A stretch of 19,287 bases of DNA from T1Sed10-7 sp046540855 (GTDB lineage Bacteria; Actinomycetota; Nitriliruptoria; Nitriliruptorales; Nitriliruptoraceae). Shown piece by piece: positions 12,728-19,287 of this stretch (position 1 is its first letter; every line of letters begins with the position of its first letter). The notes beneath the pieces were generated by a model. That model did no database searches. It saw nothing but the letters and a program-made list of their open reading frames with translations, and was not told the DNA's origin. The stretch covers positions 1 through 19,287 of the forward strand of contig JBKHEJ010000023.1 in NCBI GenBank assembly GCA_046540855.1, in the 5' to 3' direction. The translations under genes and the position numbers were made by a program.

Positions 12728-15307
12728 TCACTCCTTGACGTACAGCGCGACGGGGAAGCCCGCCAGCAGCTCGGTCACGGTCCGCTCCCCGCCGGTGGTC
12801 CGGCGCCCGGCCAGGACGTCGAGGTAGCGGCCCGCCGGCAGCTCGAGCGTCGTGTCAGCGAGGTCGAGCGCGCCGGGCGGGCCGGACAGCTGCGCCACCC
12901 GGCACGGGACCACGGCCACCGCGCCACCGCCGCGCACCGCGGCCCAGACCTTGCGGGCGTCGCGCCCGCGGGCCCACAGCGGCGCGAAGGAGGCGCCCGG
13001 GGCCAGCAGGTCGGGGCGGTCGCGACGGAGCCGGAGCGCCTGGCGGGTGACCCACAGCTTGGCGCGCCCGTCGTCACGGGGGTCGCCGAGCCCACCGAGC
13101 AGCTCCCGGGCCAGCGTCGCCGACGGCGCACGCTCGGCGAGCCCCGCGGCCAGCCCCGCGAGCCGATCGTGGTCGACCGGCCGGCGGTTGTCCGGGTCGA
13201 CCAGGGAGCGGTCCCACACCTCGGTGCCCTGGTAGGTGTCGGGCACCCCGGGGGCGGTCAGCTTCGTCAGGGTCATGGCGAGGGCGGTGACGTGGCCCGC
13301 GGCGGCGATGTCCGCGACCGCCCGCTCCAGCAGGGCGACCAGCCCCGGCTCCTCGGTGAGCGCCCGGGCGTAGCGCTCGAGCGCCTGCTCGTACGCCTCG
13401 TTCGGCGTGAGCCAGTCGGTGATCTCCTTGCCCTCACGGGCCGCCTTCAGCAGGTAGCCGTGGAGCCGGTCGGCGCTGATCGGCCAGGTCCCCACGGCCG
13501 TCTGCCAGGCCAGGTGCTCGTGGGCGGGCAGGGGCCAGGAGCCGCCGCGGTCGGGGGCGTCGAGCCGCAGGTGCGCGGTGGCGGCCTCGAGCTCGGCCAC
13601 GGTCGCCACCCACCAGCGCGGTCGCTGGGACAGCACGGCCAACCGGGCCCGCACGTCCTCGCTGCGCTTGGTGTCGTGGGTGGAGGACAGGCGCATCGTG
13701 GCCGGCCGGTGCGCGGCCACCTCGACGTCCAGCCCGTGCAGTTCCGCGACGCTCGCACCGACCTCGGCGGGGTGGGAGCCGACCTCGTTGACCGCGGTGA
13801 AGCGGGTGTCGCGGTACAGGACGGTGTCCTCGACACCCTTGGCGATCGCCGGCCCCGTGAGCTGCTGGAAGGCGGTCACGAACGCCACGGCGGCGGGGTC
13901 CGCCTCGGTGCTCGCGAGCAGCAGCGCCGCCAGGCGGGCCAGGGTGCCGGCGAGCTCGGGGCGCCGGGCGCTCGCGTGCGCCACCGCACGGTCCACGACC
14001 GCCGCGTCGCGCGGGTCGACCGGGGCCCGCCCCGGCCGCAGGTAGGTCCGGTAGACCGGCCAGACCACGACGAGCTCACCGAGCGCCTGGGCGAGCTCCG
14101 CCTCGGCGAGCCCGGGCAGGGCCTCGGCGGCGAAGGCGGTGATGCGGGCCCGCTCCGCGCCGAACAGGACCTCGAGCGCGGTGCGCTTGGCGTCGTCGAT
14201 GAGCCGGCCCCGGTGCAGCTCGGTGCCGGTGAGGCGGGTCTGGAGGTCGTCGAGGATCTCCCCGGCGGCCGGGTCGAGGTGGATCCCGAGGGTGGGTGCG
14301 GCGAGCTCGTAGCCGACCGTGCCGGCGACCGGCCACTCGGGCCGGAAGCGCTCGCCGTGCTCCAGGATCTTCTCGATCACGAGGTAGGTGTCCGGTCCCA
14401 CCGCGGCGCGTAGGTCCGTGAGGTAGCCGACCGGGTCCGCGAGACCGTCGGGGTGGTCGATCCTGAGCCCGTCGATCGTGCCGTCGGCGACCAGGGGCAG
14501 GATCGCCTGGTGCACGTCGGCGAACACCTCCGGGTCCTCCACCCGGACCCCGCCGAGGGTGTCGACGTCGAAGAAGCGCCGGTGGTCGAGCTCCTGGTTG
14601 GCGCGGCGCCAGTAGCCGAGCTGGTGGTGCTGACGGTCGAGCAGCGCCCGCAGCAGCTGCCGGTCGCGGCGGCAGCGCGCGGTGCTGCCGGCGATCTCGG
14701 TGGGGTCGAGCCCGGTCGCCTCGAGGGTGCCGGGCGCCACCGGCCAGGCGTGCTCGTGGTAGACGATCCGCCACGCCGGGTCGCGACCGTCCTCGACGTA
14801 GGCCAGCTGCAGGTCGTCGCCCGCCAGCGCCTCCTCGAGCGGCTCCCCGAGCTCGGGCACGAGCAGGGTCGGCTGCCCGTGCGGGCCGGGCTGCCAGTGG
14901 GCGTCGAGGTGCCGGCCGTACCGACCCTCGGGGCCGTGGGCCAGGGTGTCCCACCACCAGGGGTTGCCGGGGCTGACGAGACCGACGTGGTTGGGGACGA
15001 TGTCGACCACGAGCCCGAGCCCGTGCGCGTGGGCGGTCGCCGCCAGCGCGCGCAGCCCCGCCTCACCGCCGAGGCTCGCGCGCACACGAGCGGGGTCGAG
15101 CACGTCGTAGCCGTGCATCGAACCCGGCACGGCCTCCAGGACCGGTGAGAGGTAGAGGTGGCTGATGCCGATCCCGGCCAGGCGCGGCACGACCCGGGCC
15201 GCGTCGGCGAAGGTGAAGCCGTCGTGCAGCTGGAGCCGGTAGGTGGCCCGCACCGGCCGCGCAGCGGGACCCGTGCCCGGCGGCCGCGGGGCGGCGGTGA
15301 CGGTCAC
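12728..15307 (-). CDS. treY: Malto-oligosyltrehalose synthase (GH13)
   Basis: Isomerises the reducing-end alpha-1,4 bond of a maltooligosaccharide to alpha,alpha-1,1, giving maltooligosyltrehalose. Family hallmarks are TYRLQLHDGFTFADAA near the N-terminus, LYLSPVLEAVPGSMHGYD, DIVPNHVG, DGLRIDHPDGL (nucleophile Asp284), LVIEKILEHGE (acid/base Glu312) and SSTHDTKRSED (Asp545). With the GTG at 15307 the protein has 859 residues. This start creates a 4-base GTGA overlap with the glgX stop and has GAGGGG 6 bases upstream. An in-frame GTG at 15313 would add two residues and is also possible. It is longer than the roughly 770 residues usual in Arthrobacter or Mycobacterium. The C-terminus, ending FPVALYVKE, is intact. 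It works with TreZ, two genes upstream. Confidence 0.95.
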   Translation of the reverse strand: MTVTAAPRPPGTGPAARPVRATYRLQLHDGFTFADAARVVPRLAGIGISHLYLSPVLEAVPGSMHGYDVLDPARVRASLGGEAGLRALAATAHAHGLGLVVDIVPNHVGLVSPGNPWWWDTLAHGPEGRYGRHLDAHWQPGPHGQPTLLVPELGEPLEEALAGDDLQLAYVEDGRDPAWRIVYHEHAWPVAPGTLEATGLDPTEIAGSTARCRRDRQLLRALLDRQHHQLGYWRRANQELDHRRFFDVDTLGGVRVEDPEVFADVHQAILPLVADGTIDGLRIDHPDGLADPVGYLTDLRAAVGPDTYLVIEKILEHGERFRPEWPVAGTVGYELAAPTLGIHLDPAAGEILDDLQTRLTGTELHRGRLIDDAKRTALEVLFGAERARITAFAAEALPGLAEAELAQALGELVVVWPVYRTYLRPGRAPVDPRDAAVVDRAVAHASARRPELAGTLARLAALLLASTEADPAAVAFVTAFQQLTGPAIAKGVEDTVLYRDTRFTAVNEVGSHPAEVGASVAELHGLDVEVAAHRPATMRLSSTHDTKRSEDVRARLAVLSQRPRWWVATVAELEAATAHLRLDAPDRGGSWPLPAHEHLAWQTAVGTWPISADRLHGYLLKAAREGKEITDWLTPNEAYEQALERYARALTEEPGLVALLERAVADIAAAGHVTALAMTLTKLTAPGVPDTYQGTEVWDRSLVDPDNRRPVDHDRLAGLAAGLAERAPSATLARELLGGLGDPRDDGRAKLWVTRQALRLRRDRPDLLAPGASFAPLWARGRDARKVWAAVRGGGAVAVVPCRVAQLSGPPGALDLADTTLELPAGRYLDVLAGRRTTGGERTVTELLAGFPVALYVKE

Positions 15308-17430
15308 CGCCACCCCTCGCGCACCTCGCGCAGGAGCACCATCCCCCGGGCGGGCACGGTGCGCGTCGCCCCGAGCGCGAGGTCCTCTCGGACGTCCTCG
15401 GGCTCACGCAGCCGCGGCTCGTCGGTGTCGAGCACGACCACGAAGGGGGCGGTCGGACCCGTGGCCGGGATCGTGAAGGTCAGCTCCTCGTGGTGGGCGT
15501 TGATGAGCAGCAGGAAGGAGTCGTCCTCCACCATCAAGCCGCGCTCGTCCTTGGAGGCGAGCCCCGAGCCGTTGAGGTAGATCTGGAGCGACTTCGCGTA
15601 CCCGGTCTCCCAGTGTTCGTCGGACATCGGCTCCCCGTCGGGGGTCAGCCAGGCGATGTCGCTGAACCGCTCCCCCCGGACGCTCCGGCCCTCGAAGAAG
15701 CGCCGCCGCCGGAAGACCGGGTGGTCGTTGCGCAGCCGGATGAGCGCCTGCGACCAGGCCAGCAGGTCGAGGTCGACCGCGTCCCAGTCGAACCAGGAGA
15801 TCCCGTTGTCCTGGGCGTAGCCGTTGTTGTTGCCGCCCTGGGTGCGGCCGAGCTCGTCACCGCCGAGCACCATCGGCACGCCCTGGCTGAGCAGCAGGGT
15901 GGTGAGCAGGTTGCGCTGCTGCCGGGCGCGCAGCCGCAGCACCTCGGGGTCGGTGGTCCCGCCCTCCACACCGCAGTTCCAGGACCGGTTGTCGTCGGTC
16001 CCGTCGCGGTTGTCCTCCCCGTTCGCCTCGTTGTGCTTGTCGTTGTAGGACACGAGGTCGCGCAGCGTGAACCCGTCGTGGGCGGTGACGAAGTTGATGG
16101 AGGCGCTGGGGCGGCGTCGGTCGGACTGGTACAGGTCGCTGGAGCCGGTGAAGCGGGCCGCGAACTCCGGCACCGTCTCGTCGATGCCACGCCAGAAGTC
16201 CCGGACGGTGTCGCGGTAGCGGCCGTTCCACTCCGACCACAGCGGCGGGAAGTTGCCGACCTGGTAGCCACCCTCGCCGATGTCCCACGGCTCGGCGATG
16301 AGCTTGGTCTGGGAGATGACCGGGTCCTGCTGGATGACCTCGAAGAAGGTCGACAGCCGGTCGACGTCGTGCAGCTCCCGGGCCAGGGTGGAGGCCAGGT
16401 CGAAGCGGAACCCGTCGACGTGCATCTCGGTGACCCAGTACCGCAGGGAGTCCATGATCAGCTGCAGCACGTGGGGGTGGCGCATGTTCATGGAGTTGCC
16501 CGTGCCGGTGTAGTCCATGTAGTAGCGCGGGTCGTCGTCGACGAGGCGGTAGTAGGCCTGGTTGTCGAACCCCTTCATGCTCAGCGTCGGCCCGAGGTGG
16601 TTGCCCTCGGCGGTGTGGTTGTACACCACGTCGAGGATGACCTCGATGCCGGCCTCGTGCAGGGTGCGCACCATGCGCTTGAACTCGGGCACGACCCGCT
16701 CGGCCTCGACCGAGGCGTAGGCGTCGTGGGGGGCGAGGAAGGCGATCGTGTTGTAGCCCCAGTAGTCGGAGAGCCCCTGCTCCACGAGGTGGTGCTCGTG
16801 CAGGAAGCGGTGGACCGGCAGGAGCTCGATCGCGGTCACCCCGAGGTCGACGAGGTGCTGGACCACCGCGGGGTGGGCGAGCCCGGAGTAGGTGCCGCGC
16901 TGGTGCTCCGGCACCGCCGGGTGGCGCATCGTCAGGCCCTTGACGTGGGCCTCGTAGATCACCGTCTCGTTCCAGGGGGTGCGCGGTGGCCGGTCGTTGC
17001 CCCACTCGAAGTAGGGCTGGGTGACCACGCCCTTCGGCACGTGCCGGGCCGAGTTGCGGGTGTTCATCGGCCCGTCGGGATCCCCGAACCGGTACCCGAA
17101 CACCGCCTCGTCCCAGGTCAGGTCCCCTACGACGGTCTTCGCGTAGGGGTCGAGCAGCAGCTTGTGCGGGTTGCAGCGCAGGCCCTGGGCCGGGTCGTAG
17201 GGCCCGTGCACGCGGTAGCCGTAGCGGGTGCCCGGTGCGATGTCGGGGGCGTAGCCGTGCCACACGGCGCCGGTGACCTCGGGCAGGGGGATGCGCTCCT
17301 CCCGGCCGCGGGCGTGGTAGACGCACAGCTCGACCTTCTCCGCCACCTCGGAGAAGACGGAGAAGTTCGTGCCGTACCCGTCGAACGTGGCGCCAAGCGG
17401 GTAGGCCTTGCCGGGCCACAGCTCGGTCAC
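15304..17430 (-). CDS. glgX: Glycogen debranching enzyme GlgX/TreX (GH13 isoamylase type)
   Basis: Hydrolyses alpha-1,6 branches of glycogen or limit dextrin, supplying linear chains for TreY. The length of 708 residues is normal for the family. An N-terminal CBM48-like region (YPLGATFDGYGTNFSVFSE) precedes the GH13 barrel. Catalytic residues are Asp344 in VDGFRFDLAS, Glu380 in LIAEPWDIG and Asp452 in TAHDGFTL. The stretches LGGDELGRTQGGNNNGY and NGISWFDWD are typical of GlgX/TreX. The GTG at 17430 overlaps the treZ stop as GTGA (17427-17430) and follows AGGGG at 17437-17441. The frame stays open further upstream inside treZ, but homology starts at this codon. In trehalose operons this gene is called treX; some TreX enzymes also have 4-alpha-glucanotransferase activity, which cannot be judged here. 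Confidence 0.96.
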   Translation of the reverse strand: MTELWPGKAYPLGATFDGYGTNFSVFSEVAEKVELCVYHARGREERIPLPEVTGAVWHGYAPDIAPGTRYGYRVHGPYDPAQGLRCNPHKLLLDPYAKTVVGDLTWDEAVFGYRFGDPDGPMNTRNSARHVPKGVVTQPYFEWGNDRPPRTPWNETVIYEAHVKGLTMRHPAVPEHQRGTYSGLAHPAVVQHLVDLGVTAIELLPVHRFLHEHHLVEQGLSDYWGYNTIAFLAPHDAYASVEAERVVPEFKRMVRTLHEAGIEVILDVVYNHTAEGNHLGPTLSMKGFDNQAYYRLVDDDPRYYMDYTGTGNSMNMRHPHVLQLIMDSLRYWVTEMHVDGFRFDLASTLARELHDVDRLSTFFEVIQQDPVISQTKLIAEPWDIGEGGYQVGNFPPLWSEWNGRYRDTVRDFWRGIDETVPEFAARFTGSSDLYQSDRRRPSASINFVTAHDGFTLRDLVSYNDKHNEANGEDNRDGTDDNRSWNCGVEGGTTDPEVLRLRARQQRNLLTTLLLSQGVPMVLGGDELGRTQGGNNNGYAQDNGISWFDWDAVDLDLLAWSQALIRLRNDHPVFRRRRFFEGRSVRGERFSDIAWLTPDGEPMSDEHWETGYAKSLQIYLNGSGLASKDERGLMVEDDSFLLLINAHHEELTFTIPATGPTAPFVVVLDTDEPRLREPEDVREDLALGATRTVPARGMVLLREVREGWR

Positions 17431-19287
17431 GTCGCACCCCTGTCGGTCGTGCCGGCGCGCACGAGCACGCGCACGCTGCGGCGGGTGAGCGGCACCGTGA
17501 GCACGGGGCCGGCCTGCTGGTGGGGACCGGCCGGGTCGCGGCCGCCGTTGCGGCGCCCGGCGGTGGAGAAGCGCTCGTGCCACGGCCCGGCCGCGTCGGC
17601 GAGCACCACCTCGACGTCCTGCTCGGCGGCGTTGATGGCGAGGACCACCTCGCCGTGCGGCCCGGCACGGTGCAGCCCGACGGCCTCGACGCCCGGCACC
17701 ACGGTCACCGCGACGTCCTCGCCGGCCGGGTCGGTCAGGACCGGCAGGGACCGGCGCAGCGCGATCAGGTCGCGGTAGAGCGCGTACATGGCCTCGTGCT
17801 CGCCACCGTCGCGGGCGCGCGTGAGGTCGAGGGTGGAGCGAGCGAAGGTCGCCTCGTCCTGCGGGTCCGGCGCCTCACCCTGCCAGGCGAAGGCGGCGAA
17901 CTCCTCACGCCGGCCGGTCCGCACCGCCTCGATCAGCGCCGCGCCGGTGTGGGAGGTGAAGTACTGGAAGGGGGCGGGCTCGGCGTACTCCTCCCCCATG
18001 AACAGCATCGGGACGAACGGGCAGGTCAGCACGATCGCGGCGGCGACCTCGAGCCCGGCGGTGTCGGTCAGGGCCGTCAGCCGCTCCCCGAGCATCCGGT
18101 TGCCGACCTGGTCGTGGTTCTGGACGCACACCACGAACCGGTCGTAGGGCAGGTCCCGACCGGGCCGGCCGACGGTCCGGTCGCGGTGCTCGGAGTACCG
18201 CCCGGCGAGGACGAAGCGGTCGCGCAGCATCACGGCGAGGTCGGCGAGCCCGGTGTGGTCGACGTAGTAGCCGTCGCGCTCGCCGGTGAGTGCGACGTGC
18301 ACGGCGTGGTGGAGGTCGTCGGCCCACTGGGCGTCCAGCCCGTACCCGCCGGCCGCCACCTCCCGCACGAGCTTGGGGTCGCACAGGTCGGACTCGGCGA
18401 TGACGTGGATCGGCTTGCCGAGCGCCTCGCCGGCACGCTTGACCGCGGTGGTGAAGGCCTCGAGCAGGTGCACCGCCGAGGTGTCCACGATGCCGTGGAC
18501 GGCGTCGAGCCTGAAGCCGTCGAGGTGGAGCTCACGCACGCAGGCGATGCCGTGCTCGATCACCCACCGGCGGACCCCGTCGGCGCCCTCGCCGTCGGTG
18601 TTGAGCCCCGGTCCCCACGGGGTGCCGCGGGCCTCGGTCAGGTACGGGCCGAAGTCCTCGAGGTGGTTGCCCTCGGGGCCGAGGTGGTTGTAGACGACGT
18701 CCAGCCACACCGCGAGCCCCCGGGCGTGGGCGGCGTCGACGAGGCGGCGCAGGCCTTCAGGCCCGCCGTAGGTGTCCTGCACCGCGAAGGGCAGCACGCC
18801 GTCGTAGCCCCAGTTGCGGCCGCCGGAGAACTGCCAGGTCGGGAGCAGCTCGATGGTGGTGATGCCGAGGTCCACGAGGTGGTCGAGGTGCGCCGCGACC
18901 GCGTCGAAGGTGCCCTCAGGGGTGAAGGTGCCCACGTGCAGCTCGTAGACGACCTGCTCGTGCAGCGGCGGCGCTCGGAAGGCGGCATCGGTCCAGGCGA
19001 AGCCGGCCGGGTCGTCGATCGCCGAGGGGCCCTCGGGCCCGTCCGGCTGCCACCTCGACGCCGGGTCGGCGCGGTCGACGACCTCGCCCCCGCGGTGCAC
19101 CCGGAGCCGGTAGCGCATCCCCGGGGCGACCTCGTCCAACCGACCGGTCCACCAGCCACGCGGCGCCGGCGTCAGCGGTACGACGCGGGCCACCCCCTCC
19201 GGATCGAGCACCACCTCGAGGTGCTCGGCGCGGGGCGCCCAGACCACCGCGGCGGCGGTGCCGTCCCCGAGCCAGGTGACGCCCGGC
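17427..19287 (-). CDS. treZ: Malto-oligosyltrehalose trehalohydrolase (GH13), 5' end just outside window
   Basis: Cleaves maltooligosyltrehalose to release free trehalose. At least 619 residues are visible, and the frame continues past the right edge, entering as PGVTWLGDGTAAAVVWAPRA. That stretch is the family's N-terminal beta domain, so probably only a few residues are missing; the internal GTG at 19247 is not the true start. Motifs are VVYELHVGTFTPEGTF, IELLPTWQFSGGRNWGYDG, DGFRLDAVHGI (nucleophile, visible residue 261), HVIAESDL (acid/base, visible residue 298) and QNHDQVGNR (visible residue 392), the last being diagnostic of TreZ. LFMGEEYAEPAPFQYFTSH also fits. The 3' end overlaps glgX by 4 bases. 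Within the window it heads a four-gene operon; its promoter would lie to the right, outside the sequence. Confidence 0.95.
   Translation of the reverse strand, partial: PGVTWLGDGTAAAVVWAPRAEHLEVVLDPEGVARVVPLTPAPRGWWTGRLDEVAPGMRYRLRVHRGGEVVDRADPASRWQPDGPEGPSAIDDPAGFAWTDAAFRAPPLHEQVVYELHVGTFTPEGTFDAVAAHLDHLVDLGITTIELLPTWQFSGGRNWGYDGVLPFAVQDTYGGPEGLRRLVDAAHARGLAVWLDVVYNHLGPEGNHLEDFGPYLTEARGTPWGPGLNTDGEGADGVRRWVIEHGIACVRELHLDGFRLDAVHGIVDTSAVHLLEAFTTAVKRAGEALGKPIHVIAESDLCDPKLVREVAAGGYGLDAQWADDLHHAVHVALTGERDGYYVDHTGLADLAVMLRDRFVLAGRYSEHRDRTVGRPGRDLPYDRFVVCVQNHDQVGNRMLGERLTALTDTAGLEVAAAIVLTCPFVPMLFMGEEYAEPAPFQYFTSHTGAALIEAVRTGRREEFAAFAWQGEAPDPQDEATFARSTLDLTRARDGGEHEAMYALYRDLIALRRSLPVLTDPAGEDVAVTVVPGVEAVGLHRAGPHGEVVLAINAAEQDVEVVLADAAGPWHERFSTAGRRNGGRDPAGPHQQAGPVLTVPLTRRSVRVLVRAGTTDRGAT

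Noticed and set aside
12551..14413. 620-codon plus-strand open frame across treY
   Set aside because: Antisense to treY, with no motifs, and it crosses the treY/malQ junction.
15490..17778. 762-codon plus-strand open frame across glgX
   Set aside because: It lies opposite the clearly recognised glgX; its composition (Val, Gly, Asp, His and Arg rich, no domain) is typical of an antisense shadow.
19245..19247. GTG as the start of treZ
   Set aside because: The frame is open to the window edge, and the upstream residues match the conserved N-terminal strand of the family.

Overview
The window is very GC-rich DNA with strong third-position GC, mostly GTG starts (7 of the 10 genes whose start is visible) and tight gene packing. 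Gene content points to an actinobacterium: a Corynebacterium-type GlgA, a mycobacterial-style GlgC, a glycosyltransferase resembling mycobacterial Rv3032, GlpX as the fructose bisphosphatase, and TreX/TreY/TreZ. A deep-branching high-GC lineage such as Nitriliruptoria or Egibacteria would fit, but that placement is a guess. No tRNA, rRNA, CRISPR, insertion sequence or phage signature was seen.

Layout. (1) Positions 1-1691, minus strand: glpX (class II fructose-1,6-bisphosphatase) followed by pgm (phosphoglucomutase), which runs off the left edge. (2) Positions 1692-1988: a 297-bp divergent control region. It holds a plausible glpX promoter whose -10 sits between the arms of an 8-bp inverted repeat, plus a second imperfect inverted repeat nearer glgP. 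(3) Positions 1989-7998, plus strand: glgP, glgC, glgA and a second GT4 gene. A 139-bp glgP-glgC gap contains an 11-bp perfect stem-loop. (4) Positions 8071-10864, plus strand: two tandem paralogous membrane-anchored M15-type metallopeptidases that share a middle domain I cannot name with confidence. (5) Positions 10868-19287, minus strand: treZ (5' end just outside the window), glgX/treX, treY and malQ, joined by two GTGA overlaps and a 3-bp gap. This block ends tail to tail against the second peptidase with 3 bp between the stop codons.

How the genes fit together. GlpX makes fructose-6-phosphate, Pgm interconverts glucose-6-phosphate and glucose-1-phosphate, GlgC makes ADP-glucose, and the two GT4 enzymes can build alpha-1,4-glucan. 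GlgP returns glucan to glucose-1-phosphate. GlgX/TreX debranches, TreY and TreZ turn chain ends into trehalose, and MalQ recycles the short leftovers. The window thus nearly spans the route from fructose-1,6-bisphosphate to glycogen and trehalose, lacking only a phosphoglucose isomerase and a branching enzyme. The peptidase pair is the part that does not fit and is the most novel item.

No gene-free stretch exceeds 300 bases. Residue numbers come from counting codons from the stated start. Functions come from motif recognition by eye, without database searches.
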